Assembly: GCA_945873195.1 (NCBI GenBank)
Contig: CAMCDA010000009.1
Coordinates: 1 to 53,806, forward strand
Reading direction: 5' to 3'
DNA from: Asaia bogorensis
Lineage (GTDB): Bacteria; Pseudomonadota; Alphaproteobacteria; Acetobacterales; Acetobacteraceae
Length of the DNA stretch: 53,806 nucleotides
The notes below the pieces were generated by a model that searched no databases, was not told where the DNA came from, and was given only the letters and a program-made list of their open reading frames with translations. A program made the position numbers and the translations under genes. Each line of letters opens with the position of its first letter. The first letter of the stretch is position 1. Positions 9,936 through 18,451 of the stretch are shown one piece after another.

Positions 9936-10844
9936 TCAGACGCTCCTTGTTGCAGCGCGCAGGCGGTTTTCCCGCCTGGCAATATACAGTCCGGCGCCCA
10001 CGATGACCGCGGCGCCGATCCAGGTCCAGTGATCGGGCAGGTTCCGGTACAGGATGTATCCCGACAACGTGGCGCCCAGCAGTTGGAGGTAGTTGAAGGG
10101 GGAGAGCAGCGCGGCGGGCCCACGCTCGAACGCCTTGGTCAGCAGATAATGGGCGCTGCCGCCGATGATCCCCATCGACAGGAACAGCGCCCAATGGTGC
10201 CACTGGGTGGGCATCGTGAAGAAGAACGGCGACATCGCGACGACCACGCAGGTGCCGACCAAGCCGGACCAGATGTTGGTCGTCTCCGCATGGTCCTGGC
10301 CGGCGAGGCGGCGGGTGATCAACTGGTAGCCGGCGGAGCTGACGGCGCTGCACAGCAGCAGTACGGCGCCCCATTGGTCGGCGCTGCCTCCGCCCGGGCG
10401 GATGATGATCAGCGTGCCGAGGAAGCCGGTCAGGATCGCCGCCCAACGGTGCAGCCCGACCTTTTCGCCCAGGAAAGGACCGGACAGGGCGGCAACGATC
10501 AGTGGCGTGGAAAAGCTGATGGCCGCGGCGGTGGCGAGCGAGAGCTGCGTCAGGCCGGTGAAGTAGAACAGCGACGAACTGATCCCGCACAGGCCGCGGA
10601 TGATCTGCAGGCCGGGTCGCTTAGGCACCAGGATGCGCGGGCCGTGGCGGGGGGCGAACAGGATCAGCATCCACAGGAAGGCGATGCCGTGGCGGAACAG
10701 CGTCACCTCGAACGGGTGGTAGGACTCAGCCATCACCTTGCCGCAGGCGTTCACGTAGACGATCAGGCCGACATAGACGCACATCAGACCCATGGCCTGG
10801 AGCAGGCGGTCGTCCTGGCGCACGGCGGGGGCTAGTGTTCTCAT
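9936..10844 (-). CDS. DMT/EamA family inner-membrane exporter
   Basis: 302 residues from ATG 10844; a longer form starting at 10874 adds ten charged residues and cannot be ruled out. There are ten hydrophobic segments in two EamA halves: the first begins AMGLMCVYVGLIVYVNACG, and the second begins near ITRRLAGQDHAETTNIWSG. The C-terminal end has the typical FNYLQLLGATLSGYILYRNLPDHWTWIGAAVIVGAGLY stretch seen in drug/metabolite exporters. The substrate is unknown. It is followed after 3 bases by the CoA-transferase gene, suggesting export or import of a related acid or intermediate (inference). Confidence 0.9.
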   Translation of the reverse strand: MRTLAPAVRQDDRLLQAMGLMCVYVGLIVYVNACGKVMAESYHPFEVTLFRHGIAFLWMLILFAPRHGPRILVPKRPGLQIIRGLCGISSSLFYFTGLTQLSLATAAAISFSTPLIVAALSGPFLGEKVGLHRWAAILTGFLGTLIIIRPGGGSADQWGAVLLLCSAVSSAGYQLITRRLAGQDHAETTNIWSGLVGTCVVVAMSPFFFTMPTQWHHWALFLSMGIIGGSAHYLLTKAFERGPAALLSPFNYLQLLGATLSGYILYRNLPDHWTWIGAAVIVGAGLYIARRENRLRAATRSV

Positions 10845-10897
10845 CCGCCGACCAGCGCCAGGCACGACGCGCATCGCGATCCGGTGGCCGGATGCAA

Positions 10898-10928
10898 ACC
10901 GCCGAACGGGGGGCGCCCGTTCGGCGGT
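10898..10928 (-). terminator. Strong stem-loop after the dioxygenase gene
   Basis: A perfect 13-bp stem (10898-10910 with 10916-10928; arms ACCGCCGAACGGG) closes a 5-base loop. It lies about 70 bases past the stop of the leftward TauD-type gene and just upstream of the EamA gene, so it should separate the two transcription units. The T-run after it on the minus strand is weak. Confidence 0.6.
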
Positions 10929-10999
10929 GGGTCTGGGGATTCGGTGGCGGCGGGGCTGATGGTCACGGAGATGTGTGTATCAGCTCCCGCGCCGACGGT

Positions 11000-11839
11000 T
11001 CAGTGGCTGGCGCGATAGAACGGCTTGTCGCCCTTGACGGTCACGCGATAGCCGGCGCGAACCTGCGGGAAGTAGTCCCACATGGCGATGTGCTGGACGC
11101 AGCGATTGTCCCAGAACGCGACGCTGTCCGCCTCCCAACGGAATCGAACCTGCCACTGCGGGCGGTTGCAATGCTCATACAGGAAATCGAGGATCGCCTT
11201 CGCCTCGGCTTCCGGCAGATCCTTGATCCCGACCGTGAAGACGGGGTTGACGAAGATCGCCTGCTTGCCGGTCACCGGATGGGTGCGGATCAGCGGGTGT
11301 TCGGCACGCGGGAAATCCTGCCGCAGGACCGCGCCGATCAGGTTGTTCGTGCGGTTGTAGTTTGGCGCGCCGTCATGCAGCGCGGTCAGGCCGGACAGGA
11401 ACTTCTTCATCGGCGCCGACAACGCGTCATAGGCCGCGTACATGCTGGCAAAGATCGTGTCGCCGCCGCTATCGGGGAGGGTCTTCAGGTTCAGGATGGA
11501 GCCCATCGGCGGCTCCGGATCGCAGGACACGTCCGAATGCCAGCGTTCCCCGGCGACGCGCTTCGAATTGCCGTCCGCGTAGATCGGCAGGATCTCGGGA
11601 TGGCCTTCCGGTCCCTTGGTGTTGGGATGCACCGCGAGGTCGCCAAACAGCCGGCCGAACGCCTTGTGCTGATCCAGCGTCAGCTTCTGGTCGCGGAAGA
11701 ACACGACCTGGTGCGCCATCAGCGCGTCATGCACTTCCTGGAACTGCTGATTGCCGAGCGGCTTGGCGAGGTCGATGCCGGAGATTTCGGCGCCGATGGT
11801 GGGAGTGACGGGTCTGACCGTGATCGTTTCGTATGGCAC
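11000..11839 (-). CDS. TauD/TfdA family Fe(II)/2-oxoglutarate dioxygenase
   Basis: 279 residues. The iron ligands are visible as WHSDVS (HxD) and the distal His in NRCVQHIAMWDYFP, followed by RAGYRV with the Arg that binds 2-oxoglutarate. The N-terminal stretch PTIGAEISGIDLAKPL is the standard TauD/TfdA opening. Such enzymes hydroxylate sulfonates, aryloxyacetates, alkylsulfates or similar small acids in the cytoplasm. It follows the MFS carrier gene by 73 bases on the same strand, so uptake and oxidation of one substrate is likely. The substrate itself cannot be named. Confidence 0.92.
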   Translation of the reverse strand: MPYETITVRPVTPTIGAEISGIDLAKPLGNQQFQEVHDALMAHQVVFFRDQKLTLDQHKAFGRLFGDLAVHPNTKGPEGHPEILPIYADGNSKRVAGERWHSDVSCDPEPPMGSILNLKTLPDSGGDTIFASMYAAYDALSAPMKKFLSGLTALHDGAPNYNRTNNLIGAVLRQDFPRAEHPLIRTHPVTGKQAIFVNPVFTVGIKDLPEAEAKAILDFLYEHCNRPQWQVRFRWEADSVAFWDNRCVQHIAMWDYFPQVRAGYRVTVKGDKPFYRASH

Positions 11840-11912
11840 GACATCCTCCTGTTCCCGGGTTTCCGGTTGAGGACACTATTGGCAGGAACGGTGGCGTTGG
11901 CAAATGCCCGGG

Positions 11913-13121
11913 TTACCGTCGGAACGGCCAGGGTCGCAGCACCAGGACCGCCGCCGTTACTTGCAATCCCATGCACAGCAGCAGGACCGCGCCGTAGTCG
12001 CCGCTCATGTCCCGCATCAGGCCGAACAGCGCCGGCCCGATCGCCAGCGTGAACTGCCCGATTGCTCCGTTCAGGCCGACGAGCAGGCCGAACGATCGAC
12101 CGGCGAACTCCCGCTGGATGACGATCGCCGGCAGGGTGATGACGTTCCCCACCGAGGCGCCGAACAGCACGCTGCCCATGAACAGCGCCGCCGGGTCCAT
12201 CGGCCACATCGCCATCAGGCCGAGGCCCGCGGACTGGACCAGGAAGCTGATGGCGCTGAACCCGCGCTGATGCAGCCGGTCGATCACGAACCCGGCGCCG
12301 ATACGCCCGGCCATTGCGGCGGCGCTCGCCAGGCTGACGGCGGAACTGGTCCCGCCCGGGCCGAGCGCGGGGAGGAGGAAGGAGACCATGTGGACGATGA
12401 ATCCGACCTGGGCGGACAGGGCCAGCGCGAAGGGCAGCGCCACCGACCAGAAATGACGGTCCCGCAGGGCCGAGGGCTTGGAGGCGAAGGCGGGCCTCGG
12501 GTCGAGCGTCGCGGCCTCGGTCGCCGACAGCACCGGGCGTGTGGGCGGCGAGCCCACGCAGACCAACAGGATCGGTGCCAGCAGGCACCATGACGCGACC
12601 ACCGTCCAGGGCACCGCGCTGCCCAGCCCGAAGGCCTGGCTGAGCGTCACCAGCAGGGGGGCGACGGTGAAACCGGCGGCGCTGGCCCCGTTCAGCGCCA
12701 GGCTGAGCGCCAAGGGCCGGCGGCGGTCGAACCAGAACGACATCGTGGTCGCGATGGCGGTTCCGGTGGTGGACGCCCAGCCCAGCGCCATCGGCACGGC
12801 CGCCACGAACAACTGCCAGGGGGCGGAGGCGGTGGCGAACCCAATAGCACCGGTCCCCAGCAGGAGGACGCCTCCGCCGAGGACCGTCCGGGGGCCGAGA
12901 CGGGTCATGGCGGCGTGGATCCAGGGCATGGTCAGCGCCCCGCCCAGATACATCCCCGTGGTCGCCGCGGTGATGACCGAGGCCGGCCAGCCGAACCGGG
13001 CCCTCAGTTCCGCGAGGTAGACGGCGTGGCCGTAGAACCCGAAGCCCCAGGCGAAGACGGCGATGCAGAAGCACGCCAGGATCACCGGCCAGAAGCGGCA
13101 CAGTTCGGCTTCGTGGGACAT
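11913..13121 (-). CDS. MFS transporter
   Basis: 402 residues from ATG 13121 (MSHEAELCRFW). Twelve hydrophobic segments can be traced, beginning FWPVILACFCIAVFAWGFGFYG. The loop after segment 2 (MTRLGPRTVL) and the cytoplasmic FWFDRRRPLALSLALNG region resemble the oxalate/formate-antiporter-like and monocarboxylate-like MFS group. The open frame continues far upstream into the divergent peptidase gene, but that part is antisense. It precedes the TauD-type dioxygenase on the same strand, so it probably imports the dioxygenase substrate (inference). Confidence 0.9.
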   Translation of the reverse strand: MSHEAELCRFWPVILACFCIAVFAWGFGFYGHAVYLAELRARFGWPASVITAATTGMYLGGALTMPWIHAAMTRLGPRTVLGGGVLLLGTGAIGFATASAPWQLFVAAVPMALGWASTTGTAIATTMSFWFDRRRPLALSLALNGASAAGFTVAPLLVTLSQAFGLGSAVPWTVVASWCLLAPILLVCVGSPPTRPVLSATEAATLDPRPAFASKPSALRDRHFWSVALPFALALSAQVGFIVHMVSFLLPALGPGGTSSAVSLASAAAMAGRIGAGFVIDRLHQRGFSAISFLVQSAGLGLMAMWPMDPAALFMGSVLFGASVGNVITLPAIVIQREFAGRSFGLLVGLNGAIGQFTLAIGPALFGLMRDMSGDYGAVLLLCMGLQVTAAVLVLRPWPFRR

Positions 13122-13301
13122 GGGGGATGCGGTTCCCTCGGGGCTTGGACGGGGGTTGTCGCAGGCGCCCGGGGCGGGCGCCATGGCGGACAGTTCGGCC
13201 CGGGCCGATGCATGGCGGCCGATGCGTGAGGCCGATATCTGGTTGTCGGGCGCGGGCCGGGGCGGCACGATGGCCGCTCCACGCCAACCGGAGGCCTCCG
13301 C

Positions 13302-14471
13302 ATGTCCGAATCCCAGATCGCTGCCTGGCTCGCCACCCAGCATGACGCGATGGTCGCGATGCTGCGGGAAATGGTCGATATCGACAGCGGCAGCTACAAC
13401 AAGCCCGGCATCGACGCGGTCGGCGCCGTGGTCCGCCGGTTCATGGAAGCCCAGGCCATCCCCGTCGAGGTCGTGCGCCAGCAGAAGCACGGCGACTGTC
13501 TGCGCGCCAAGGTTCCCTGGGACGGACCCGCCGGCAACGCGGGCGGCAACATCGTGCTGATGGGCCATCGCGACACCGTCTTCCCGGATGGGGAGGCCGA
13601 ACGCCGCCCCTTCACCATCCGCGACGGCATCGCCTATGGCCCCGGGGTCGCCGACATGAAAGCCGGGCTGGTGATGAACTGCTTCGTCCTCGCCGCCTTC
13701 GCAAAATTCGGCGGCTCCCCCGCGCCGCTCGTCGGGCTGTTCACGGGGGACGAGGAAATCGGCTCCCCCGAGGGACGCGCCGTGATCGAGGCGGAGGCGC
13801 GACGGGCCCGAGTGGTCTTCAACAGTGAGCCAGGGCGGGTGTCCGGCAACGTCGTCACCGGGCGGAAGGGCGGCGTGTTCATGCGGTTCCGGATCACCGG
13901 GAAGGCAGCGCACTCGGGCGGCAACTTCCAGGACGGGATCAGCGCGATCGAGGAACTGGCACGGAAAATCCAGGCGATCCACGCACTGACCGACCTGGAA
14001 CGGGGCATCACGCTGAATGTCGGCCTGGTCAGCGGCGGGCAGAGCGTGAACACCGTCGCCCCCTGGGCCGAGGGGCAGATCGACCTGCGCTACGTCAACC
14101 CCGAGGACAAGGATGAGCTGCTGGCGGCGATCTCCGCCATCATCGACCGCGCCTACGTGCCCGGCACACGGACGGAACTGTCGATGCAGGGGGAATTCCT
14201 GCCGCTGACGCAGACCCCCTCGGCCAAGCGGCTGTTCGAAATCTACGTGAATGCCGCGGCCGATACCGGGTTCCGGACGGATGGGGAGTTCACCGGCGGC
14301 TGCGCGGACTCGGGCTTCACCGCCGGCGTGGGGACGCCGACGATCTGCGCGGTGGGGCCGGTGGGCGGGAAGGCGCACAGCCCCGATGAGTTCCTGCGGA
14401 TCGACACGATGGTCCCCCGCGCCCAGGCGGCGGCGCGGGCGATCCTGCGGCTGGAGCGGGCGGGGCTTTAA
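13302..14471 (+). CDS. M20 family metallopeptidase (CPG2/glutamate carboxypeptidase-like)
   Basis: 389 residues. The di-zinc ligands and catalytic residues are visible: MGHRDTVFP (His ligand and the Asp that follows), GVADMKAG (bridging Asp), TGDEEIGSPEG (catalytic Glu and Glu ligand), FNSEPGR, and a late His in GKAHSPDEFL. The dimerisation domain starts around GGVFMRFRITGKAAHSGGNFQDG. It is likely to hydrolyse an acylated or peptidyl amino acid. No signal peptide is seen. It is transcribed away from the MFS/dioxygenase pair, and its TAA stop overlaps the convergent DUF1272 gene stop by four bases. Confidence 0.92.
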   Translation: MSESQIAAWLATQHDAMVAMLREMVDIDSGSYNKPGIDAVGAVVRRFMEAQAIPVEVVRQQKHGDCLRAKVPWDGPAGNAGGNIVLMGHRDTVFPDGEAERRPFTIRDGIAYGPGVADMKAGLVMNCFVLAAFAKFGGSPAPLVGLFTGDEEIGSPEGRAVIEAEARRARVVFNSEPGRVSGNVVTGRKGGVFMRFRITGKAAHSGGNFQDGISAIEELARKIQAIHALTDLERGITLNVGLVSGGQSVNTVAPWAEGQIDLRYVNPEDKDELLAAISAIIDRAYVPGTRTELSMQGEFLPLTQTPSAKRLFEIYVNAAADTGFRTDGEFTGGCADSGFTAGVGTPTICAVGPVGGKAHSPDEFLRIDTMVPRAQAAARAILRLERAGL

Positions 14472-14776
14472 CGCTCCGCCGGCGGGATCGCGCGGAGGGT
14501 CTGGACGAAGGCCGCAATCTCCGCCCGATCCTTCTTCAAGTGAACGCGATCCGTGGACGCTGGCTGGTGCGGCAGGCCCACGCCCGGACGGCGCGCGATG
14601 CTGGGGCGGATAGGCCGAGGCATGAACCCACCGCCGCAGTTGGGGCAAACGTTGGACAGGACATTGTCCGCGCACTCGGCGCAGAAGGTGCACTCAAAGC
14701 TGCAGATCCGCGCGTCGGTGGCGGAAGGCGGGAGGTCCTTGTCGCAGTATTCGCAGTTGGGGCGGAGCTGGAGCAA
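14468..14776 (-). CDS. DUF1272 small zinc-ribbon-like protein
   Basis: 102 residues from TTG 14776, chosen because GGGAG lies 7 bases upstream and because the family begins with a short M-L-x-LRPNC stretch; a longer form from TTG 14803 is possible. The Cys-rich N-terminal part (LRPNCEYCDKDLPP, ICSFECTFCAECA, VCPNCGG) is the DUF1272 pattern with several CxxC-type pairs likely to bind zinc. The C-terminal half is basic and variable. Function unknown. It is the last gene of the leftward envelope cluster and overlaps the peptidase gene tail-to-tail. Confidence 0.82.
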   Translation of the reverse strand: MLQLRPNCEYCDKDLPPSATDARICSFECTFCAECADNVLSNVCPNCGGGFMPRPIRPSIARRPGVGLPHQPASTDRVHLKKDRAEIAAFVQTLRAIPPAER

Positions 14777-14829
14777 GGGTGTCTCCCGGGTTGATGGCAC
14801 CAAGCCTGGTCGGCGCCAGGACGTTCAGG

Positions 14830-15447
14830 TCACGGAGCAGGAACGACCCTATAATAGACCCCGTTCGCGCCATAGGACGGCAGGAACCACGTGTTTCCAC
14901 ACATATAATAGGTTTTCCCGCCGACCGCGGGCATCACGCAGCCACCAGGCAACGACGCGTATTGCCCGCCCATCGCATAGCTGGCTCCGGCGGCGACACC
15001 CGCGGCATATGCGTTCGCATTCGCGTTGGCGTTGGCCGCCGATGCCATCGCGGCCCCCGCGGCCACGCCCACGACAGCACCCGCCGCCGGGGCACAGCCG
15101 TAGCAGCCGGGGGCGGCATATGGCACGGCAACCGGGGGATGATAGGCCGGATAGCCGCCATAGGCTGGCGGACGATAGGCCGTTGTGCCGCCAGCGTAGG
15201 TATGCGTCGCGCCCGCGCCATAGGCACCCGAGGTCGAACCGCCGTAGGTGTTGGTATGCGTGGTGCCGCCGGCCCAGGAGTGGCTCGTGCTGCCGCCCCA
15301 GGCATTGGTATGGGTGGTTCCGCCCGCTCCCCAGGAGTGGCTCGTGCTGCCGCCCCAGCGATCGGCGCTTACCCAGGCGCCCGCGGTTTCGGCCAGGATC
15401 ATCTGTCCGAGACAGAGGGCGGATGCGGCGAGGATCAGTCGTTTCAT
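14830..15447 (-). CDS. Secreted Gly/Ala-rich protein with short tandem repeats
   Basis: 205 residues from ATG 15447. A clear Sec signal peptide (MKRLILAASALCLGQMILAETAGAW) is followed by a Gly/Ser/Thr/His-rich tract with a 19-residue repeat (GGSTSHSW then GGTTHTN). At DNA level this shows as 28 identical bases at 15273-15300 and 15330-15357. A central Ala-rich, glycine-zipper-like segment (VVGVAAGAAMASAANANANA) and a Cys-bearing tail ending YYRVVPAP follow. The function is unknown; similar small exported proteins travel with DUF2092 genes. It lies 10 bases downstream of the DUF2092 gene. Confidence 0.75.
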   Translation of the reverse strand: MKRLILAASALCLGQMILAETAGAWVSADRWGGSTSHSWGAGGTTHTNAWGGSTSHSWAGGTTHTNTYGGSTSGAYGAGATHTYAGGTTAYRPPAYGGYPAYHPPVAVPYAAPGCYGCAPAAGAVVGVAAGAAMASAANANANANAYAAGVAAGASYAMGGQYASLPGGCVMPAVGGKTYYMCGNTWFLPSYGANGVYYRVVPAP

Positions 15448-15457
15448 GGCGTGTCCC

Positions 15458-16330
15458 CTACTGTGCCTTGGCGGGTGGCTTGGGCGTGGCTGGCTTCGCG
15501 GGCATGGCGACAGGCGCGGCCGGATGCGTGAAGGCAACCGGCTTCCCGGCGCGCGCCTTTGCCGAGGTGAAGGCATCGGCCGCAACCGGCGCATCCAACC
15601 GCCAGTCCGACAGGTCCATGTCGTGCCGCAGGCCCAACGGGTCCTTGCGATACACGGCGCGCAGGCGGCGCGGCAGCTTGTCGTCGGCGCCGATCCAGAT
15701 CTGCATGAAGACGTTGTTATCAGCCCAGGCGACCATCTCGGTCGGCACGCCGCCCACGATCGTTGACTTCCCGATCGAGAAGGCCAGCTTGCCGCCGCCG
15801 ATCAGCACCGCGCCCGGGTCCGGCATCAGGATATCGGTGAACGGATAATAGGTCGCCGACGTCTCGAAAAGCTTCTTCAGTGTCGCCTCGATGGTGGGCG
15901 GCGCATCGGCGATGGCCACCAGGCCCTCGGCCGGCACCCAGGCCATCATGGTCTTGCCGTCGTAGTAGAATTCCGAGACCGGTCCGTCGCCGGTGCGGAT
16001 CACGCGCAGCCGGTCGGGCCGCTGCATCGTCACCTCATACCTGGACCCATACACCAAAGGCGGTCCCAGCCGGCTCGGCGCTTCCTCGGCCACCGTCGCG
16101 ACGAAGGACATCGACTTCGCCGCGGCCAGCCGTTCACTCATGGCCTTCAGAAGGTCGACGGCGCGCGGTTCCATCACCATGGGGACGGCCGGGGCCTTGG
16201 TCCGTGCCGCGGGCTTGGCCGGCTGGGCGGTGCCCGAGGGCTGCTGCGCGGGCTGGGCGATGGCGCTGCCCCCCGCCAGGAGCAACGCGGCGCCGCACAG
16301 CCCGGGCCAGAAACGCTTTGGTCGACTCAT
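15458..16330 (-). CDS. DUF2092 domain-containing periplasmic protein
   Basis: 290 residues. The N-terminal signal peptide ends near AGGSAIAQPAQ. The mature part begins with a Pro/Ala linker and then the DUF2092 core: AVDLLKAMSERLAAAKSMSFVATV, YEVTMQRPDRLRVIRTGDGPVSEFYYDGKTMM and DLLFETSATYYPFTD-like regions. The fold is expected to be LolA/LppX-like, that is, a periplasmic lipid- or lipoprotein-handling half barrel (inference from family). The C-terminus is Pro/Lys/Ala-rich. It sits between an OmpA lipoprotein gene and the small Gly-rich secreted protein in one leftward unit. Confidence 0.85.
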   Translation of the reverse strand: MSRPKRFWPGLCGAALLLAGGSAIAQPAQQPSGTAQPAKPAARTKAPAVPMVMEPRAVDLLKAMSERLAAAKSMSFVATVAEEAPSRLGPPLVYGSRYEVTMQRPDRLRVIRTGDGPVSEFYYDGKTMMAWVPAEGLVAIADAPPTIEATLKKLFETSATYYPFTDILMPDPGAVLIGGGKLAFSIGKSTIVGGVPTEMVAWADNNVFMQIWIGADDKLPRRLRAVYRKDPLGLRHDMDLSDWRLDAPVAADAFTSAKARAGKPVAFTHPAAPVAMPAKPATPKPPAKAQ

Positions 16331-16362
16331 GGAGGTCTTCTCCCGGAATGGAATCTGAGCGA

Positions 16363-16902
16363 TCAGTTGCCCGGCCCGACGAGGGTCACTTCGATCCGGC
16401 GGTTCTGCGCCCGTCCCTCGATCGTCGTGTTCGGAGCCACGGGGTTCGCCTCCCCCCGCCCCTGGGCCGAGACGATGTTTGCCGGCGCGCCCTGCTTGAT
16501 CAGATAGTCGGCGACCGTATCGGCCCGCCGCGAGGACAGATCGAGGTTGCTGGTGATGCCGACCCGCTTCAGCGCGGGACCGACCACGACATTATCGGTA
16601 TAACCCTCGACCACGACATTGGTCTGCTGCAGGCCAGTCAGAGTCGGCACCATCTTGCGCAGCACCGCCTGCGCCGAGGGGTTCAGCGTGTAGCCGCCTT
16701 CGGGGAACAGGACACGGTCGGTCATCGTGACCTTCAGCTTGCCCTGCAGCATGACGATCTCGGCCTGATCCGCCGAGTAGGCCGCCTGCAACTGCGCATA
16801 CGCGCCCTGCAACTGGTCGTATTTCTGTTCCGACACGCACCCGGCCAACAGCGCGGCGCCGCAGAACAGCACCATGGCACGCCGGAGGGAGGAAAAAGTC
16901 AT
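16363..16902 (-). CDS. OmpA-family outer-membrane lipoprotein
   Basis: 179 residues. A lipoprotein signal with lipobox LLAGC places the acylated Cys at residue 22. A short coiled-coil-like region (residues 25-57) links to an OmpA C-terminal peptidoglycan-binding domain, with VLFPEGGYTLNPSAQAVL, VEGYTDN, and NLDLSSRRADTVADYLIKQG followed by RAQNRRIEVTL. It is predicted to tether the outer membrane to peptidoglycan. It is the first gene of the leftward OmpA-DUF2092-Gly-rich-DUF1272 cluster, with 32 bases before the DUF2092 gene. Confidence 0.92.
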   Translation of the reverse strand: MTFSSLRRAMVLFCGAALLAGCVSEQKYDQLQGAYAQLQAAYSADQAEIVMLQGKLKVTMTDRVLFPEGGYTLNPSAQAVLRKMVPTLTGLQQTNVVVEGYTDNVVVGPALKRVGITSNLDLSSRRADTVADYLIKQGAPANIVSAQGRGEANPVAPNTTIEGRAQNRRIEVTLVGPGN

Positions 16903-17130
16903 CGTATCACCTCAGTTCAGGGTTTCTCGCACGCCCGCGCTGATCACGGACGCCACACATGGGCCCCCGGCACGACAACGACCGATGGCGTGATGATCCG
17001 CGCCTGGTGGGTGCATAAGTCCACCGCTTTTGCCACGTTCCGGCACGTCCCGGCATTTCAAGGAAATGCTATAATTGACCGCCCGGGAGACTGGCAAGAT
17101 CGGATCTCGATACAATTGGATGAACGGGGT
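16903..17130. other. Non-coding stretch upstream of the OmpA cluster
   Basis: No gene is visible. It is the likely promoter region of the leftward OmpA cluster. An AT-rich patch with TATAAT at 17070-17075 stands out but lacks a convincing -35 partner on either strand. The rest of the gap to the PEP-CTERM gene (17131-17502) is described as a glyQ-leader-like fragment. Confidence 0.4.
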
Positions 17131-17400
17131 GCCCATGGCGGATGAGGGGTCGGCACCACGGGTGCGCCGCCACCCGTCCCATTCTCTATACCGAGCTTGC
17201 CCCGGGCCGTGCTCTGTTCCGCACCGTGTGATCCGCTCACGCGGCTTGAGGCGACGCCGACGATGGCCATACAAATCGTCCAGTACCCTATCCGTCGCCG
17301 GAATGGCGCCGGAGGCATCGATTGCCTGGCCCGACAAGGGCCACCGCCATGTCAATTCCCACGCTCTGACCGGTATCCTCAAGGGGCCGGGATTACATCA
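17131..17400 (+). pseudogene. Decayed copy of the glyQ leader and first codons
   Basis: Bases 17131-17283 align with 18294-18451, the region that holds the glyQ leader and start. Shared blocks include GCCCATGGCGGA, GGGTGCGCCGCC, ATCCGCTCACGC, TTGAGGCGA and ACGATGGCCA, the last covering the glyQ start codon. Read in the same frame, the copy gives MAIQIVQ against MATQSFQ in GlyQ, and further on a shared ARQG and GAG, so weak similarity may continue to about 17400. It is too diverged to be functional and is interpreted as a remnant left by a duplication around the PEP-CTERM gene. Confidence 0.6.
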
Positions 17401-17502
17401 GGCCGCACCGCCGACATCTTGCCCGCGATGGCCGTATCTGGTAACAAAAGAAACGATCCGATCAATTCGGTGACGGCTCAACCACGACCATCGGAGGACG
17501 TG

Positions 17503-18144
17503 ATGTTGTTTCGTGACTTTTCGCAATATCTTGTTGTTGCGGCAGTCGTGACTTGCGCGGCGACCGCGTCGCAGGCCGCGCTGATCACCACCACCGGGAC
17601 CAACATTGTCCCGGGGCCCGTGGTGCTCGATGGCTTCACCTTTTCGGGCACGCCCGACGTCCAGTACGGCAATACCAATTTCGGGCTGGCCGCGAACGGC
17701 ATTTGGGCGCGCAACAATGTGCCCTTCTCGTGGATCGCCGGCGGCGGTGACACAGGAACCCTGACCATCGACCTGGGCGGCAGCTTCAGCGCCGTGGGCC
17801 TGTTCATGAACTATGCCCTTAACCTCGGAGGGCCCAACGACGGGTTGCCCCCCGGCACCGCGCCGACGATCACGGCCCGGGACGCGTCGATGGCCGTGAT
17901 CGAGAGCCACAACATCCTCGCCAGCGCGCCGATCTCGACCCCCCTGGCCACGAACGCCGGGGCCTTTCGTGGCATCGAGACCGGGGTGAACAACATCGCC
18001 TATCTGCAATTCGGCGGGGCTTTTTCGATCGCGCACTCGATCACCCTCGCCTCCGTCCCCGAAGCCGCGCCCGAGCCCGCGACCCTCGCCGTGTTCGGCC
18101 TTGGCCTGGTCGGATTGGGGTTGGCCCGCCGCAAGCGCCGCTGA
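17503..18144 (+). CDS. PEP-CTERM sorting domain-containing protein
   Basis: 213 residues from ATG 17503, with GGAGG 6 bases upstream. The N-terminal signal peptide (MLFRDFSQYLVVAAVVTCAATASQA) leads to a beta-rich, Gly/Asn/Thr-rich exported domain of about 160 residues. The C-terminus carries the PEP-CTERM tripartite signal: PEPATLAVFGLGLVGLGLARRKRR-type Pro-Glu-Pro, hydrophobic helix and Arg/Lys cluster (last 24 residues). Such proteins are cleaved and anchored by exosortase, usually alongside exopolysaccharide production. No exosortase is in this window. The gene stands alone between the glyQ-like remnant and the true glyQ leader. Confidence 0.9.
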   Translation: MLFRDFSQYLVVAAVVTCAATASQAALITTTGTNIVPGPVVLDGFTFSGTPDVQYGNTNFGLAANGIWARNNVPFSWIAGGGDTGTLTIDLGGSFSAVGLFMNYALNLGGPNDGLPPGTAPTITARDASMAVIESHNILASAPISTPLATNAGAFRGIETGVNNIAYLQFGGAFSIAHSITLASVPEAAPEPATLAVFGLGLVGLGLARRKRR

Positions 18145-18293
18145 AACGACCCCTCACACCAAGTCTTCGCGGAACCGCCCACGGTTTGGAAAGTCCGCGC
18201 CGGCTTTCGGGCCGAGGTGCCAGACATGGACGCGCAACCGACCTCGGCACGTCCGGTACTTTTCACGCCTCTGACCATCCGCACCGTCCGACC

Positions 18294-18451
18294 GCCCATG
18301 GCGGAGAGCCGGCGGGGCCCATGGGTGCGCCGCCGCCCGTCCCTTTTGCACTCCGACCTTGCCCCTGGCCCCGGCGGTGGTCTATCCCGCACCGCACAAT
18401 CCGCTCACGCAGTTTGAGGCGATGACAACGATGGCCACGCAAAGCTTCCAG
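18294..18451 (+). repeat. glyQ leader region, direct-repeat partner of 17131-17283
   Basis: This segment covers the glyQ leader, its GAGG ribosome-binding site and the first codons. It is the intact partner of the degenerate copy about 1.16 kb upstream; the pair flanks the PEP-CTERM gene in direct orientation. Confidence 0.65.

Noticed and set aside
14553-15848. 431-codon plus-strand open frame
   Set aside because: It is Arg/Pro/Ser-rich and opposite three leftward genes with clear signal peptides or Cys motifs.
17061-17080. TATAAT box as a promoter
   Set aside because: No convincing -35 element at the right distance on either strand.
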